The position numbers and the translations under genes were made by a program. Source: Labrys sp. KNU-23 (lineage in GTDB: Bacteria > Pseudomonadota > Alphaproteobacteria > Rhizobiales > Labraceae). Taken from it: a stretch of DNA of 64,000 nucleotides. Shown here in pieces: positions 1-8,070 of this stretch (positions within the stretch are counted from its first letter, which is position 1; every line of letters begins with the position of its first letter). Below the pieces are notes generated by a model that worked only from the letters and a program-made list of their open reading frames with translations, was not told where the DNA came from and made no database searches. The stretch lies in NCBI RefSeq assembly GCF_008330945.1, contig NZ_CP043489.1, forward strand, positions 3,111,501-3,175,500, given 5' to 3'.

Positions 1-2
1 GC

Positions 3-539
3 ATCGATGTCAGGGGCAGCGTCGGTTACTATTGCGCCGGCATGAACAAGGAAGCCACCGTCGTCGTGCATGGCTCGGCTGGCCCCGGCGTGGCCGAGAA
101 CATGATGTCGGGCGAGGTCCGCATCAAGGGCGATGCCAGCCAATATGCCGGCGCCACCGGCAAGGGCGGCCTCCTGGTCATCGAGGGCAACGCCTCCTCG
201 CGCTGCGGCATCTCGATGAAAGGCATCGACATCGTGGTGAAGGGCAATATCGGCCACATGTCCGCCTTCATGGCCCAGTCAGGCAATCTCGTGGTCTGCG
301 GCGATGCCGGTGACGCCCTGGGCGATTCCATCTACGAGGCCCGGCTGTTCGTGCGCGGCAAGGTCAAGAGCCTGGGGGCCGATTGCATCGAGAAGGAGAT
401 GCGTCCCGAGCATCTGGAAATCCTGGCAGGGCTGCTCGCCAAGGCAGGCTTCTCCGATGCCAAGCCCGAGGAGTTCAAGCGCTACGGCTCCGCCCGTACG
501 CTCTACAACTTCAACATCGACAATGCGGATGCCTACTGA
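3..539 (+). CDS. glxC: GlxC-like GXGXG-domain protein (glutamate synthase domain 3-like), 5' truncated by window edge
   Basis: The frame is open from base 3 and runs to TGA at 537-539. The ATG at 42 is internal, because the codons before it (IDVRGSVGYYCAG) continue the same repeat. The visible 179 residues form the right-handed beta-helix typical of the C-terminal domain of glutamate synthase large subunits, with repeated Gly-rich turns such as GNIGHMS and CGDAGDALG. In rhizobia this domain is a stand-alone subunit (GlxC) beside an FMN subunit (GlxD); the N-methylglutamate synthase subunit MgsB is built the same way. The next two genes support this reading. Glx versus Mgs cannot be decided here. 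The stop lies just before a large palindrome. Confidence 0.85.
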   Translation: MDVRGSVGYYCAGMNKEATVVVHGSAGPGVAENMMSGEVRIKGDASQYAGATGKGGLLVIEGNASSRCGISMKGIDIVVKGNIGHMSAFMAQSGNLVVCGDAGDALGDSIYEARLFVRGKVKSLGADCIEKEMRPEHLEILAGLLAKAGFSDAKPEEFKRYGSARTLYNFNIDNADAY

Positions 540-620
540 CCTGGGATCGCAGGCTGAAAGCCTGCTCTTCCCCACTGCATCGCCCGTTTCAAGAGCAGGC
601 TATAGGCCTGCGATCCCAGG
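540..620. repeat. Family A paired-hairpin palindrome between glxC and glxD
   Basis: An 81-base element begins one base after the glxC stop. The outer arms CCTGGGATCGCAGGC (540-554) and GCCTGCGATCCCAGG (606-620) are perfect inverted copies. The inner segments GCCTGCTCTT (560-569) and AAGAGCAGGC (591-600) pair as well. The left arm can also fold on itself (GCAGGCT-GAA-AGCCTGC). The right arm ends in CCCAGG, so its last bases supply the AGGA that probably serves as ribosome binding site for glxD. Related elements lie at 16082, 18150, 23403, 48291 and, degenerate, at 32684 and 61511. Confidence 0.85.
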
Positions 621-629
621 ATTGACCTC

Positions 630-1955
630 ATGAGCTATCACAATCCGCCGACCGTTCCGCGCAAGTCCGCGACCTTCGACGATTACACCCTGTCCGAGAT
701 CCGCCGCGCCGCCACCACCGGCATCTATGACATCCGCGGCGGCGGCGCCAAGCGCAAGGTCCCGCATTTCGACGACCTGCTCTTCCTCGGCGCCTCGATC
801 TCGCGCTATCCGCTCGAAGGCTATCGCGAGCGCTGCGCCACCAATGTCGTGCTCGGCTCGCGCTTCGCCAAGAAGCCGATCGAATTGAAGATCCCGATCA
901 CCGTCGCCGGCATGAGCTTCGGCTCGCTGTCGGGCCGTGCCAAGGAAGCCCTCGGACGCGGCGCCTCGCTGGCCGGCACCTCGACCACCACCGGTGACGG
1001 CGGCATGACGCCGGAAGAGCGCGGCCAGTCCAGGACGTTGGTCTATCAATATCTGCCCTCGCGCTACGGCATGAATCCGGACGACCTGCGCAAGGCAGAT
1101 GCCATCGAGGTGGTGGTCGGCCAGGGCGCCAAGCCCGGCGGCGGCGGCATGCTGCTGGGCCAGAAGATCTCCGATCGCGTCGCCCAGATGCGCACGCTGC
1201 CCAAGGGCATCGACCAGCGCTCTGCCTGCCGCCACCCCGACTGGACCGGGCCGGACGATCTCGAGATCAAGATCCTCGAACTGCGCGAAATCACCGATTG
1301 GGAAAAGCCGATCTATGTGAAGGTTGGCGGCGCCCGTCCCTATTACGACGTGGCCCTGGCGGTGAAGGCCGGTGCCGACGTGGTGGTGCTCGACGGCATG
1401 CAGGGCGGTACCGCCGCCACCCAGGAAGTCTTCATCGAGAATGTGGGACAGCCCACCCTTGCCTGTATCCGCCCCGCCGTGCAGGCGCTGCAGGACCTGA
1501 ACATGCATCGCAAGGTGCAGTTGATCGTCTCCGGCGGCATCCGCAACGGAGCCGACGTCGCCAAGGCCCTGGCGCTCGGTGCGGACGCGGTCTCGGTCGG
1601 CTCGGCGGCGCTGATCGCCCTCGGCGATAACGATCCCGCGCTCGAGGACGAGTACCGCAAGCTCGGCACCACCGCCGGCGCTTATGACGACTGGCACGAG
1701 GGCAAGGATCCCGCCGGCATCACCACCCAGGATCCCGAACTGATGGAGCGGCTCGACCCGGTCAAGGCGGGCCGGCGCCTCGCCAACTATCTCAAGGTGA
1801 TGACGCTGGAAGCCCAGACCATCGCCCGTGCCTGCGGCAAGAACCACGTGCATAATCTCGAGCCGGAAGACCTGTGTGCCCTCACCATCGAGGCCGCGGC
1901 CATGGCCCGCGTACCGCTGGCCGGTACGAGTTGGATCCCCGGGCAGGGTTTCTGA
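630..1955 (+). CDS. glxD: GlxD/MgsC-like FMN-binding glutamate synthase family protein
   Basis: 441 residues matching the FMN-binding (TIM-barrel) domain of glutamate synthase as a separate subunit. Visible features are GMSFGSLSGRAKEALGRG near residue 95, the glycine-rich GQGAKPGGGGML near 165, and the flavin/phosphate-binding VSGGIRNGADVAKALALGAD near 300. In GltB a cysteine cluster for a 3Fe-4S centre lies near the end of the barrel; here the equivalent stretch (AYDDWHEGKDPAGITTQ) has no cysteine. The subunit should act with the GXGXG protein and a separate glutaminase-like subunit outside the window, to make glutamate or N-methylglutamate. The ATG at 630 follows AGGA in the palindrome arm. 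The symbol follows the rhizobial name; mgsC is the alternative. Confidence 0.85.
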   Translation: MSYHNPPTVPRKSATFDDYTLSEIRRAATTGIYDIRGGGAKRKVPHFDDLLFLGASISRYPLEGYRERCATNVVLGSRFAKKPIELKIPITVAGMSFGSLSGRAKEALGRGASLAGTSTTTGDGGMTPEERGQSRTLVYQYLPSRYGMNPDDLRKADAIEVVVGQGAKPGGGGMLLGQKISDRVAQMRTLPKGIDQRSACRHPDWTGPDDLEIKILELREITDWEKPIYVKVGGARPYYDVALAVKAGADVVVLDGMQGGTAATQEVFIENVGQPTLACIRPAVQALQDLNMHRKVQLIVSGGIRNGADVAKALALGADAVSVGSAALIALGDNDPALEDEYRKLGTTAGAYDDWHEGKDPAGITTQDPELMERLDPVKAGRRLANYLKVMTLEAQTIARACGKNHVHNLEPEDLCALTIEAAAMARVPLAGTSWIPGQGF

Positions 1956-1962
1956 CATCATG

Positions 1963-1994
1963 AAAGGGCGCTCGCCGGCAGGCGGGCGCCCTTT
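1963..1994 (+). terminator. Hairpin after glxD
   Basis: AAAGGGCGC (1963-1971) pairs with GCGCCCTTT (1986-1994) across a GC-rich loop, eight bases after the glxD stop. Only three Ts end the stem, so it may be a weak terminator or a 3' end stabiliser that lowers read-through into glnT. Confidence 0.5.
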
Positions 1995-2177
1995 GCGTAC
2001 TGCCATCCCCAGGTGAAATTCGGTTCTCCGGACGTTGGATTTCGCAGTGGGCTTCAAAGAGCCGAGCAGGCCTTCCGATCCCCCCGGGATTGAGAGGCAT
2101 CAGAGCCGAAGCCGTCGGGAATGACAGAATACCTCATAAATCAAAACGATAGACATCCCGAACCAGGAACTTTGACC

Positions 2178-3485
2178 ATGACCCAGGATTTGGCGACGCT
2201 CGCTAGGGAAAAAGGCATTCGCTATTTTATGATTTCCTATACGGACCTGTTCGGCGCCCAGCGTGCCAAGCTGGTTCCGGCAGCAGCGATCGCCGACATG
2301 CAGAAGGACGGTGCGGGTTTTGCCGGCTTTGCCACCTTTCTGGACCTGACACCTGCCCATCCCGATCTTTTCGGCCTGCCCGATCCCAGCGCGGTCATCC
2401 AGCTGCCCTGGAAGAAGGAGGTTGCCTGGGTCCCCGCCGATTGCGTCATGGAAGACAAGCATGTCGGCCAGGCACCGCGCGTGGTGCTCAAGAACGTCAT
2501 GGCCAATGCGGCCAAGGAAGGGCTCTATGTGAAGACCGGCGTCGAGGCCGAGTTCTTCCTGATCGATGCCGACGGCACCGCCATCTCCGATGCCATGGAT
2601 TGCGCCGCCAAGCCCTGCTACGACCAGCAGGCCCTGATGCGCCGCTATGACGTCATCGCCGAGATCTGCGACTACATGCTGGAGCTGGGCTGGCAGCCCT
2701 ACCAGAACGACCACGAGGACGCCAACGGCCAGTTCGAGATGAACTGGAACTTCGACGACTGCCTCATCACGGCCGACCGGCACTCCTTCTTCAAGTTCAT
2801 GGTGCGCTCGGTCGCCGAGAAGCACGGCCTGCGCGCCACCTTCATGCCCAAGCCCTTCATGGGGCTGACAGGCTCGGGCTGCCATGCCCATATCTCGGTG
2901 TGGGACGAGACCGGCAAGGTCAACATGTTCTACGACAACAAGGACGAGATGGGCCTGTCGCGGCAGGGCTATCACTTCCTCGGCGGCATCATGAAGCATG
3001 CCGAAAGCCTGTCGGCGATCACCAATCCGACGGTGAATTCCTACAAGCGCATCAACGCCCCCCGCACCATCTCCGGTGCGACCTGGGCCCCGAATTCGGT
3101 GACCTGGACCGGCAACAACCGCACGCACATGGTGCGCGTGCCCGGCAAGGGCCGCTTCGAGCTGCGCCTGCCCGACGGCGCCGCCAACCCCTATCTGATG
3201 CAGGCCGTGATCGTCGCCGCCGGCCTCGACGGCATCCACTCCAAGGCCGATCCCGGCAAGCGCTACGACATCGACATGTATCAGATGGGCCATACCGTGA
3301 CGGATGCGCCCAAGCTGCCGCTGAACCTGCTCGATGCCCTGCGCAATTTCGACGCGGACGAGTCGCTGAAGGCCGCTTTGGGCAATGATTTTTCGGCTGC
3401 GTATCTCAAGCTCAAGCGTCAGGAATGGAACAGCTACGCCAGCCATCTGACCCAGTGGGAACGTGACCACACGCTTGACATCTGA
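2178..3485 (+). CDS. glnT: Type III glutamine synthetase GlnT / gamma-glutamylmethylamide synthetase
   Basis: 435 residues, the usual length of rhizobial GlnT and of gamma-glutamylmethylamide synthetase. It ligates ammonia or methylamine to the gamma-carboxyl of glutamate using ATP. The glutamine-synthetase catalytic domain is clear: GVEAEFFL (metal-binding Glu), NGQFEMNW, KPFMGLTGSGCHAHIS (ATP and metal site), then NRTHMVRVPG and FELRLPDGAANPYL. The start at 2178 is chosen because AGGAA precedes it by about nine bases; an upstream ATG at 2121 would add 19 residues unlike the family. Its position after glxC-glxD fits both rhizobial glxBCD-glnT and the mgs-gmaS operon of methylamine users. A rho-independent terminator follows. 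Confidence 0.88.
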   Translation: MTQDLATLAREKGIRYFMISYTDLFGAQRAKLVPAAAIADMQKDGAGFAGFATFLDLTPAHPDLFGLPDPSAVIQLPWKKEVAWVPADCVMEDKHVGQAPRVVLKNVMANAAKEGLYVKTGVEAEFFLIDADGTAISDAMDCAAKPCYDQQALMRRYDVIAEICDYMLELGWQPYQNDHEDANGQFEMNWNFDDCLITADRHSFFKFMVRSVAEKHGLRATFMPKPFMGLTGSGCHAHISVWDETGKVNMFYDNKDEMGLSRQGYHFLGGIMKHAESLSAITNPTVNSYKRINAPRTISGATWAPNSVTWTGNNRTHMVRVPGKGRFELRLPDGAANPYLMQAVIVAAGLDGIHSKADPGKRYDIDMYQMGHTVTDAPKLPLNLLDALRNFDADESLKAALGNDFSAAYLKLKRQEWNSYASHLTQWERDHTLDI

Positions 3486-3510
3486 TCGCTGCGGACAGGC
3501 CAGAAAGATC

Positions 3511-3543
3511 AAGGGGCGCCGGAGCCATCCGGCGCCCTTTTTT
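3511..3543 (+). terminator. Rho-independent terminator of the glx-glnT operon
   Basis: AAGGGGCGCCGGA pairs with TCCGGCGCCCTTTT across a short GCCA loop and runs into six Ts, 26 bases after the glnT stop. Confidence 0.85.
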
Positions 3544-3572
3544 GGAATCGCCCACAGAGACCCTGCCGCCCC

Positions 3573-5591
3573 TCACGCCTTCAGAAATGCGGCTTGGTTG
3601 GTGGCTTCGCGCGCAATTTCCTGCAGCAGCACCCCGGCCCGATACAGCTCCTGCGAGGCGGGGTTGTCCGCCCGCCGGGCCTGCCGAAGCAGACGCGCTG
3701 CTGCCTGCCGGGCAGCCCTGGCCAGAGCCGGCGGATCGGCGGCGGCAAGGCGACGCAGCACGGCGCGAACCGGTCGCGTGATAGCCGTTTGGGTCTGGGC
3801 CAGTCTGTCGAGGTCCATGGCGGCCGCGCCGATGGTCAGCGCCGCCAGCATGCCGGCCATGTCATGGTCCATCACGGCGGCGGGCAGGGCCTTTTCAGCG
3901 GCAAGCTGCCGGCCGAAGCGGTCCGCAGTCCGGCTGAACCATTCCGCCGAGGTCCAGATCCCCGGGGTGCTGCCGATCAAGGCGAGATCGCGCCGTATGG
4001 CCCGGTGCAGGCGGCGTCGCGTCGCCTGGACATTCGGCGGGAACAGCAAGGCGAAGGCGAGCGTGCCGCAGGCGATGCCGGCCAGCAGCGTCAGGCTGCC
4101 ATTGAAGAAGCCGGCAGCCTCGGTGCGCACGTCGTTGCTCGGCCCCACCAGGTCCCAGAAGAAGATGGCAAAGCTCGCGGCGGGGGCCGCGGTGCGTGGA
4201 TGGCGCATGGCGATCCCGGCAGGAAGCATGAACAGGCTGATCACGACGGCGAGCAGAGGGAAGCCGGAGATCATCGGGATCAGCGCGAAATTGCAGATGG
4301 CGCTGGCGGCAAAAGCCCAGCCGGTGCCTTTCAGGAAACCGAGGCCGGCGGCGACGGGATTGTCCCGCGTGGCGAACAGGGCGCAGACCACGCTGACGAT
4401 GGTGACGAAGCCCGAGCCCGTCGGTGCTGCCGTCAGGATCCAGACGGCCGAGGCGAGAAGCACGGCCGCGGTGGCGCGGACGGCATTGTGCAGGGCGGCT
4501 ATCCGGTCGATGTGAAAGGCGAAGTCTAGGCGCGAGGGCGGTGGCTCTGGCCGCGCCAGGAGAGCCTGGCGCATCAAGGCCGTCTGCAGGGAAGAGAGCA
4601 GCGCGTCGAGCCGGTCATGCAGGAACGACCGCTCGTTCCCGTGCTCGTCATGGTCACCAGGGCAGGCCGCACCCAGGCGCCCACGTAAGGCGACGATTGT
4701 CGTCTGTTCGTTGGTGCTACCATTGGCGACAGCTTGCAGCACCGCCGCGCTCTCGGCCAGGAACGCATCTTCCCCGCTGTCCCGTCGGGCCAGATAGTCA
4801 CGCAGGCTGTGCGCGGCGGCGAGCTGGGCCAGGGTTGCGCTCGCGGCGGCGCGGACATGCCCGAGGGCGCCGCTTGCGACGGTGGAGGCGGACGCGGCAT
4901 ATTCGGCCGTGGTGTCCAGGGTGAGGGCCTTGGCAAACAGGCGCTGCAGCGCCGGTGCCGCCGCCGCCTCTCCGCCGAGGGCACGGGCGCAGATGCCGGC
5001 GGCCTGCCGGATATAGGCGCCCAGGCCGGCGCGGACATCGTCCAGGGGCCGGGAGGGGGCAAGGATGGCGCTCAGCGTTGCCTCCACCCCGATACCGAGC
5101 AGGATATAGATGAGACGCGCCTCGGCGACGTCGAAGATCTGCGAGGGGTTGGCAGCCGCATCCAGGGTGATGATCGCCGCGGTATAGCCGGCCAGCACGG
5201 CGCCATAGGCCCGGAAATTCCGCAGCGCCGTGGCGACGCCGGTGCACAGCCCGATCCAGATAGCGAGGGCGCAGAGCAGCAATTCCGGCGCCTGGGCGAA
5301 CAAGGCCGTGAGGGTGACGGCGATACCCGTTCCCGCGAAGGTGCCGAGAACGCGATAGCGCGCCTTCGACAGCGTCATGCCGCGGCTGCCCTGGGCGACG
5401 ATCCACACCGTCATCGCCGCCCATTTCGGGCTGTCCAGATTGATCAGGAAGGCGATGTAGAGCGCGATCAGCGAGGCGGCTGTCGTCCGCAAGGCGAAGG
5501 CGATGCCGCTCCAGCTGGTGCCGGGCGGCGCCTGGGTCAGCCGAGTCCAGAAGGGCGTCGGCCCATGCGTGGACGTGGACAGGGCGGTCAT
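3573..5591 (-). CDS. FUSC family inner-membrane efflux protein (AaeB/YccS-like)
   Basis: 672 residues with two hydrophobic blocks, roughly residues 30-180 and 370-530, each of several membrane segments, followed by soluble helical regions. This is the layout of fusaric acid resistance/aromatic acid exporter proteins. Typical stretches are SPKWAAMTVWIVAQGSRG in the first block and AVWILTAAPTGSGFVTIVSV in the second. It probably exports aromatic carboxylic acids with the proton motive force; the substrate is unknown. It is transcribed away from the LysR gene at 5791, the arrangement of aaeR and aaeXAB, so the LysR protein is its likely regulator. No membrane-fusion (AaeA-type) gene is adjacent. 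Confidence 0.85.
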   Translation of the reverse strand: MTALSTSTHGPTPFWTRLTQAPPGTSWSGIAFALRTTAASLIALYIAFLINLDSPKWAAMTVWIVAQGSRGMTLSKARYRVLGTFAGTGIAVTLTALFAQAPELLLCALAIWIGLCTGVATALRNFRAYGAVLAGYTAAIITLDAAANPSQIFDVAEARLIYILLGIGVEATLSAILAPSRPLDDVRAGLGAYIRQAAGICARALGGEAAAAPALQRLFAKALTLDTTAEYAASASTVASGALGHVRAAASATLAQLAAAHSLRDYLARRDSGEDAFLAESAAVLQAVANGSTNEQTTIVALRGRLGAACPGDHDEHGNERSFLHDRLDALLSSLQTALMRQALLARPEPPPSRLDFAFHIDRIAALHNAVRATAAVLLASAVWILTAAPTGSGFVTIVSVVCALFATRDNPVAAGLGFLKGTGWAFAASAICNFALIPMISGFPLLAVVISLFMLPAGIAMRHPRTAAPAASFAIFFWDLVGPSNDVRTEAAGFFNGSLTLLAGIACGTLAFALLFPPNVQATRRRLHRAIRRDLALIGSTPGIWTSAEWFSRTADRFGRQLAAEKALPAAVMDHDMAGMLAALTIGAAAMDLDRLAQTQTAITRPVRAVLRRLAAADPPALARAARQAAARLLRQARRADNPASQELYRAGVLLQEIAREATNQAAFLKA

Positions 5592-5716
5592 GGGAACGCT
5601 TATAGCGTGGCAACAGGAATGGAATAACTATGGCTATTTGGCAAAAACTATTGCTGAATATGGAATAATATCGAGAGTCATTTTCAACGTCTCTCGGTTC
5701 CTTCTGGTGGTTTTCG

Positions 5717-5733
5717 CCAAATCTTTGATTTGG
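5717..5733. promoter_or_regulatory. Inverted repeat in the FUSC/LysR divergent region
   Basis: CCAAATC-TTT-GATTTGG is a perfect 7-base inverted repeat 57 bases before the LysR start, flanked outside by TTTTCG and CGAAAAA. The 199-base region is AT-rich compared with its surroundings. A LysR operator is the natural reading, but this is inferred from position and symmetry only. Confidence 0.4.
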
Positions 5734-5790
5734 TGTCGAAAAACGCCAGGTGTCCAAGCCGGGAATGCGTCAGCATTTTCGAGGCTTGGC

Positions 5791-6732
5791 ATGATTCCAT
5801 CGGAGTGCCGATTGCACAATCTCCAGAGCCTCTGGATTTTCCTGCGCGTGGTGGAGAGGGGTGGTTTCACCGCCGCGGCGAGCCAGCTCGGCCTGCCGCT
5901 GAGCACGGTGAGCCGGCGCGTCACGGCGCTTGAGGAGGATATCGGCGTGCGCCTGCTCAACCGGACGACGAGGCGGGTGTCGCTCACCGAAGCCGGGCGG
6001 GATTTCTACGAACGCTGCAGCCTCGCCGAGGAGATCCTGGAGGAAGCCGATCTTTCGGTCCGCGCCTTGAGGACCGAGCCGGAGGGCACGCTGCGCCTCC
6101 TGGTTCCCTATGCCCTCGGCCTGATCGCGCTGGAACCGGCCCTGGAGGAGTTCCGGCGCCGCTATCCCAGGATCAGGCTGGCGCTGACCTTCGACAACCA
6201 TCCGCTCGATCTGGTGGAGCATGGCTTCGACGTGGCGTTGCGGACGGGCGTGCTGCCCGATTCCAGCTATGTAGCCCGGCGCCTGGGACGATCGCGGGCG
6301 CGCCTGCTTGCGAGCCCCTCTTATCTCGAGCGCGCCGGACGGCCTGCCTCGCCGCAGGAGCTTTCCAATCATGCCGTGTTGGCGCATGGGCCGGGAGAGT
6401 TTCTGACCACCTGGCGACTGAGAAGCAAGGCCGGGGCCGAAATCGAGGTCGCCGTCCGCCCGATCCTGATGTCGAACGAGTCCGACACCATCATCCGCCA
6501 GATGCTCAAGGGGGCCGGTATTGCCCTGGTCTCCACCCGGCTGATGGCCAACCGGGCCGGAGACCAGTCCTTCGAGATCGTTTTGCCGGACTGGCACCGG
6601 GCCGAGGATGCCGAGGTCTGGGCGCTCTACTCCAAGCGCGCCACGCGTGATCGCAAGATCCAGGCCTTCGTGGAATTCGCGGCCGAGATCTTCGCGCCCT
6701 GGACCCGGGATCCGGACGAAGAGGCGGTCTGA
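5791..6732 (+). CDS. LysR family transcriptional regulator
   Basis: 313 residues. The N-terminal winged helix (LHNLQSLWIFLRVVERGGFTAAASQL, then LPLSTVSRRVTALEEDIGVRLLNRTTRRVSLTEAG) is typical LysR, followed by the two-lobed effector domain (GTLRLLVPYALGLIALEPALEEFRRRYPRIRL, near residues 92-125). The start at 5791 places the helix-turn-helix at residues 20-45; the same frame extends upstream to 5503 but that stretch overlaps the FUSC gene and is not LysR-like. Divergence from the FUSC exporter suggests it controls that gene in response to an aromatic acid. Confidence 0.9.
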   Translation: MIPSECRLHNLQSLWIFLRVVERGGFTAAASQLGLPLSTVSRRVTALEEDIGVRLLNRTTRRVSLTEAGRDFYERCSLAEEILEEADLSVRALRTEPEGTLRLLVPYALGLIALEPALEEFRRRYPRIRLALTFDNHPLDLVEHGFDVALRTGVLPDSSYVARRLGRSRARLLASPSYLERAGRPASPQELSNHAVLAHGPGEFLTTWRLRSKAGAEIEVAVRPILMSNESDTIIRQMLKGAGIALVSTRLMANRAGDQSFEIVLPDWHRAEDAEVWALYSKRATRDRKIQAFVEFAAEIFAPWTRDPDEEAV

Positions 6733-6742
6733 AGGACCTCCC

Positions 6743-7693
6743 TCAGCCCAGCAGCGTGGTGGCGATCTCGAGCCAGAAAGCGGTGGTCACCACGGAAAAG
6801 GCGGTGGCGATGGTGATCTGGTTGGAAGCCAGGGATTGCTCCGTCTTGAGCTGGATCGCGATCAGATAGGAGTTCACGCCCGACGGCAGGCTCGCCGCGG
6901 CCACGGCGACCTTGGCCGGGAAGGGCGGCAGGCCGAACAGCCAGGCGGCGGCGAGAGCGACGGCCGGCATCAGCAGCAGTTTCAGGCCAGACAGGAGCAG
7001 AGCCGGCTTGAGATTGCCTGTCAGCCCGAATTTCTTCAGGCCGAGGCCCATGGCGAACAGGGCGATCGGACCGGCCACGTCGGCGAGGGCGTCGACGAAG
7101 CGATTGGCGATAGCAGGCAGGGCAATACCGCTCGCCCGCCAGGCGAGGCCGGCAAAGATGCCGATGATCAGGGGATTGGTGAGCAGCCTGCGCAGGAAGT
7201 CGTGAATGACAGCCAGGGGATGCAGCGGCTCCTGGCGCCGTGGTCCGAACCAGTGGAACAGCAGGATCGAGGCCATCAGCATGGTGGGCAGATGCACCGA
7301 GATGATCAGCGACAGGATTTCGAAGCCTTCATTGCCGAAGACGCCGAGCATGAAGGGAATGCCGAGCAGCACCAGATTGGAGAAGGCGGAAGAGACCCCG
7401 CCGATCACACCGGCCTGTCCGTCACGCTGGAACAGGCGGGTGATCGCCAGGTGGCCGGCGATCCAGGCCACGATGACGGCGGTGAAATAGGTGGCCCATA
7501 ATTGCCAGGGCGCCGAGCCGTGGAAGCTCGAGGTGACCATGGTGCGGAACAGCAGCAGCGGCAGGGCCACGCGGACGGCGAAATCTGAAAGGGCGTCGCC
7601 GGTCGCTGCCTTGAGATAGCCGCTTGCCCCCGCGCTATAGCCGAGCGCGACCAGGCCGAAGACGAACAGCACGGTTTCGACCAGAGGTGACAT
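6743..7693 (-). CDS. AEC (auxin efflux carrier) family transporter
   Basis: 316 residues, nearly all in about ten membrane segments in two halves separated by a short basic loop (HWFGPRRQEPLH near residue 165). Motifs such as FSNLVLLGIPFMLGVFGNEG in the first half and SLPSGVNSYLIAIQLKTEQSLAS near the C-terminus are typical of bacterial AEC permeases for dicarboxylates and related acids. The ATG at 7693 has GGAG seven bases upstream; an upstream extension of the frame is not membrane-like. The stop is 10 bases from the end of the convergent LysR gene. Substrate unknown. Confidence 0.88.
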   Translation of the reverse strand: MSPLVETVLFVFGLVALGYSAGASGYLKAATGDALSDFAVRVALPLLLFRTMVTSSFHGSAPWQLWATYFTAVIVAWIAGHLAITRLFQRDGQAGVIGGVSSAFSNLVLLGIPFMLGVFGNEGFEILSLIISVHLPTMLMASILLFHWFGPRRQEPLHPLAVIHDFLRRLLTNPLIIGIFAGLAWRASGIALPAIANRFVDALADVAGPIALFAMGLGLKKFGLTGNLKPALLLSGLKLLLMPAVALAAAWLFGLPPFPAKVAVAAASLPSGVNSYLIAIQLKTEQSLASNQITIATAFSVVTTAFWLEIATTLLG

Positions 7694-7825
7694 CGGCTCC
7701 TTGGGGCGTTCGGGCGGCGGCACAGTACCGCTTCTTCCTGCTCCAAGATCTCGCAATGACGGGTGATTCCGTCAAATGGCGGGCGGGGAGGGTTGGCGTC
7801 TCGATTGACCGAGTATGGCGAAGAA

Positions 7826-7977
7826 ATCCTTCCCCGGTTTCGGGGAAGGTGGACCGGCAGAGCCGGGCCGGATGGGGGCGAGTGGCGCGACTTTGCAATT
7901 ATGCAGCCTCCGTGACGCCACTCTCCCCCTACCGTCGCTGCTGTGCAGCGCCACCTTCCCCGAAACCGGCGAAGGAT
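7826..7977. repeat. Family C palindromic element (MITE-like, 152 bp) in the 7694-8070 gap
   Basis: ATCCTTCCCCGGTTTCGGGG (starting 7826) is mirrored by CCCCGAAACCGGCGAAGGAT (ending 7977), with one mismatch; each arm also folds on itself (CCTTCCCC...GGGGAAGG). The interior carries GGATGGGGGCGAGTGG and CCACTCTCCCCCTACC as a second inverted pair. It has the architecture of the rhizobial CTTCTCCCC-type intergenic element also present at 39629. Apart from it the 377-base gap between two minus-strand genes holds nothing recognised. Confidence 0.75.
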
Positions 7978-8070
7978 GTCTGCGCTCTTTCCAGAGGGCT
8001 CAAGCAATGTGCCTATGCCGGCCCTGGTGAGTAAAGTGAGGTGGCACCTGTTTGGGGCATCTTCGCCCCT

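Noticed and set aside
5503..5790. N-terminal extension of the LysR protein by 96 residues
   Set aside because: It would overlap the divergent FUSC start and the promoter region, and LysR proteins begin just before the helix-turn-helix.
7694..8070. Short overlapping frames in the gap before the DszC-like gene
   Set aside because: They arise inside a palindromic element, and their translations are mirror-like with no ribosome binding sites.
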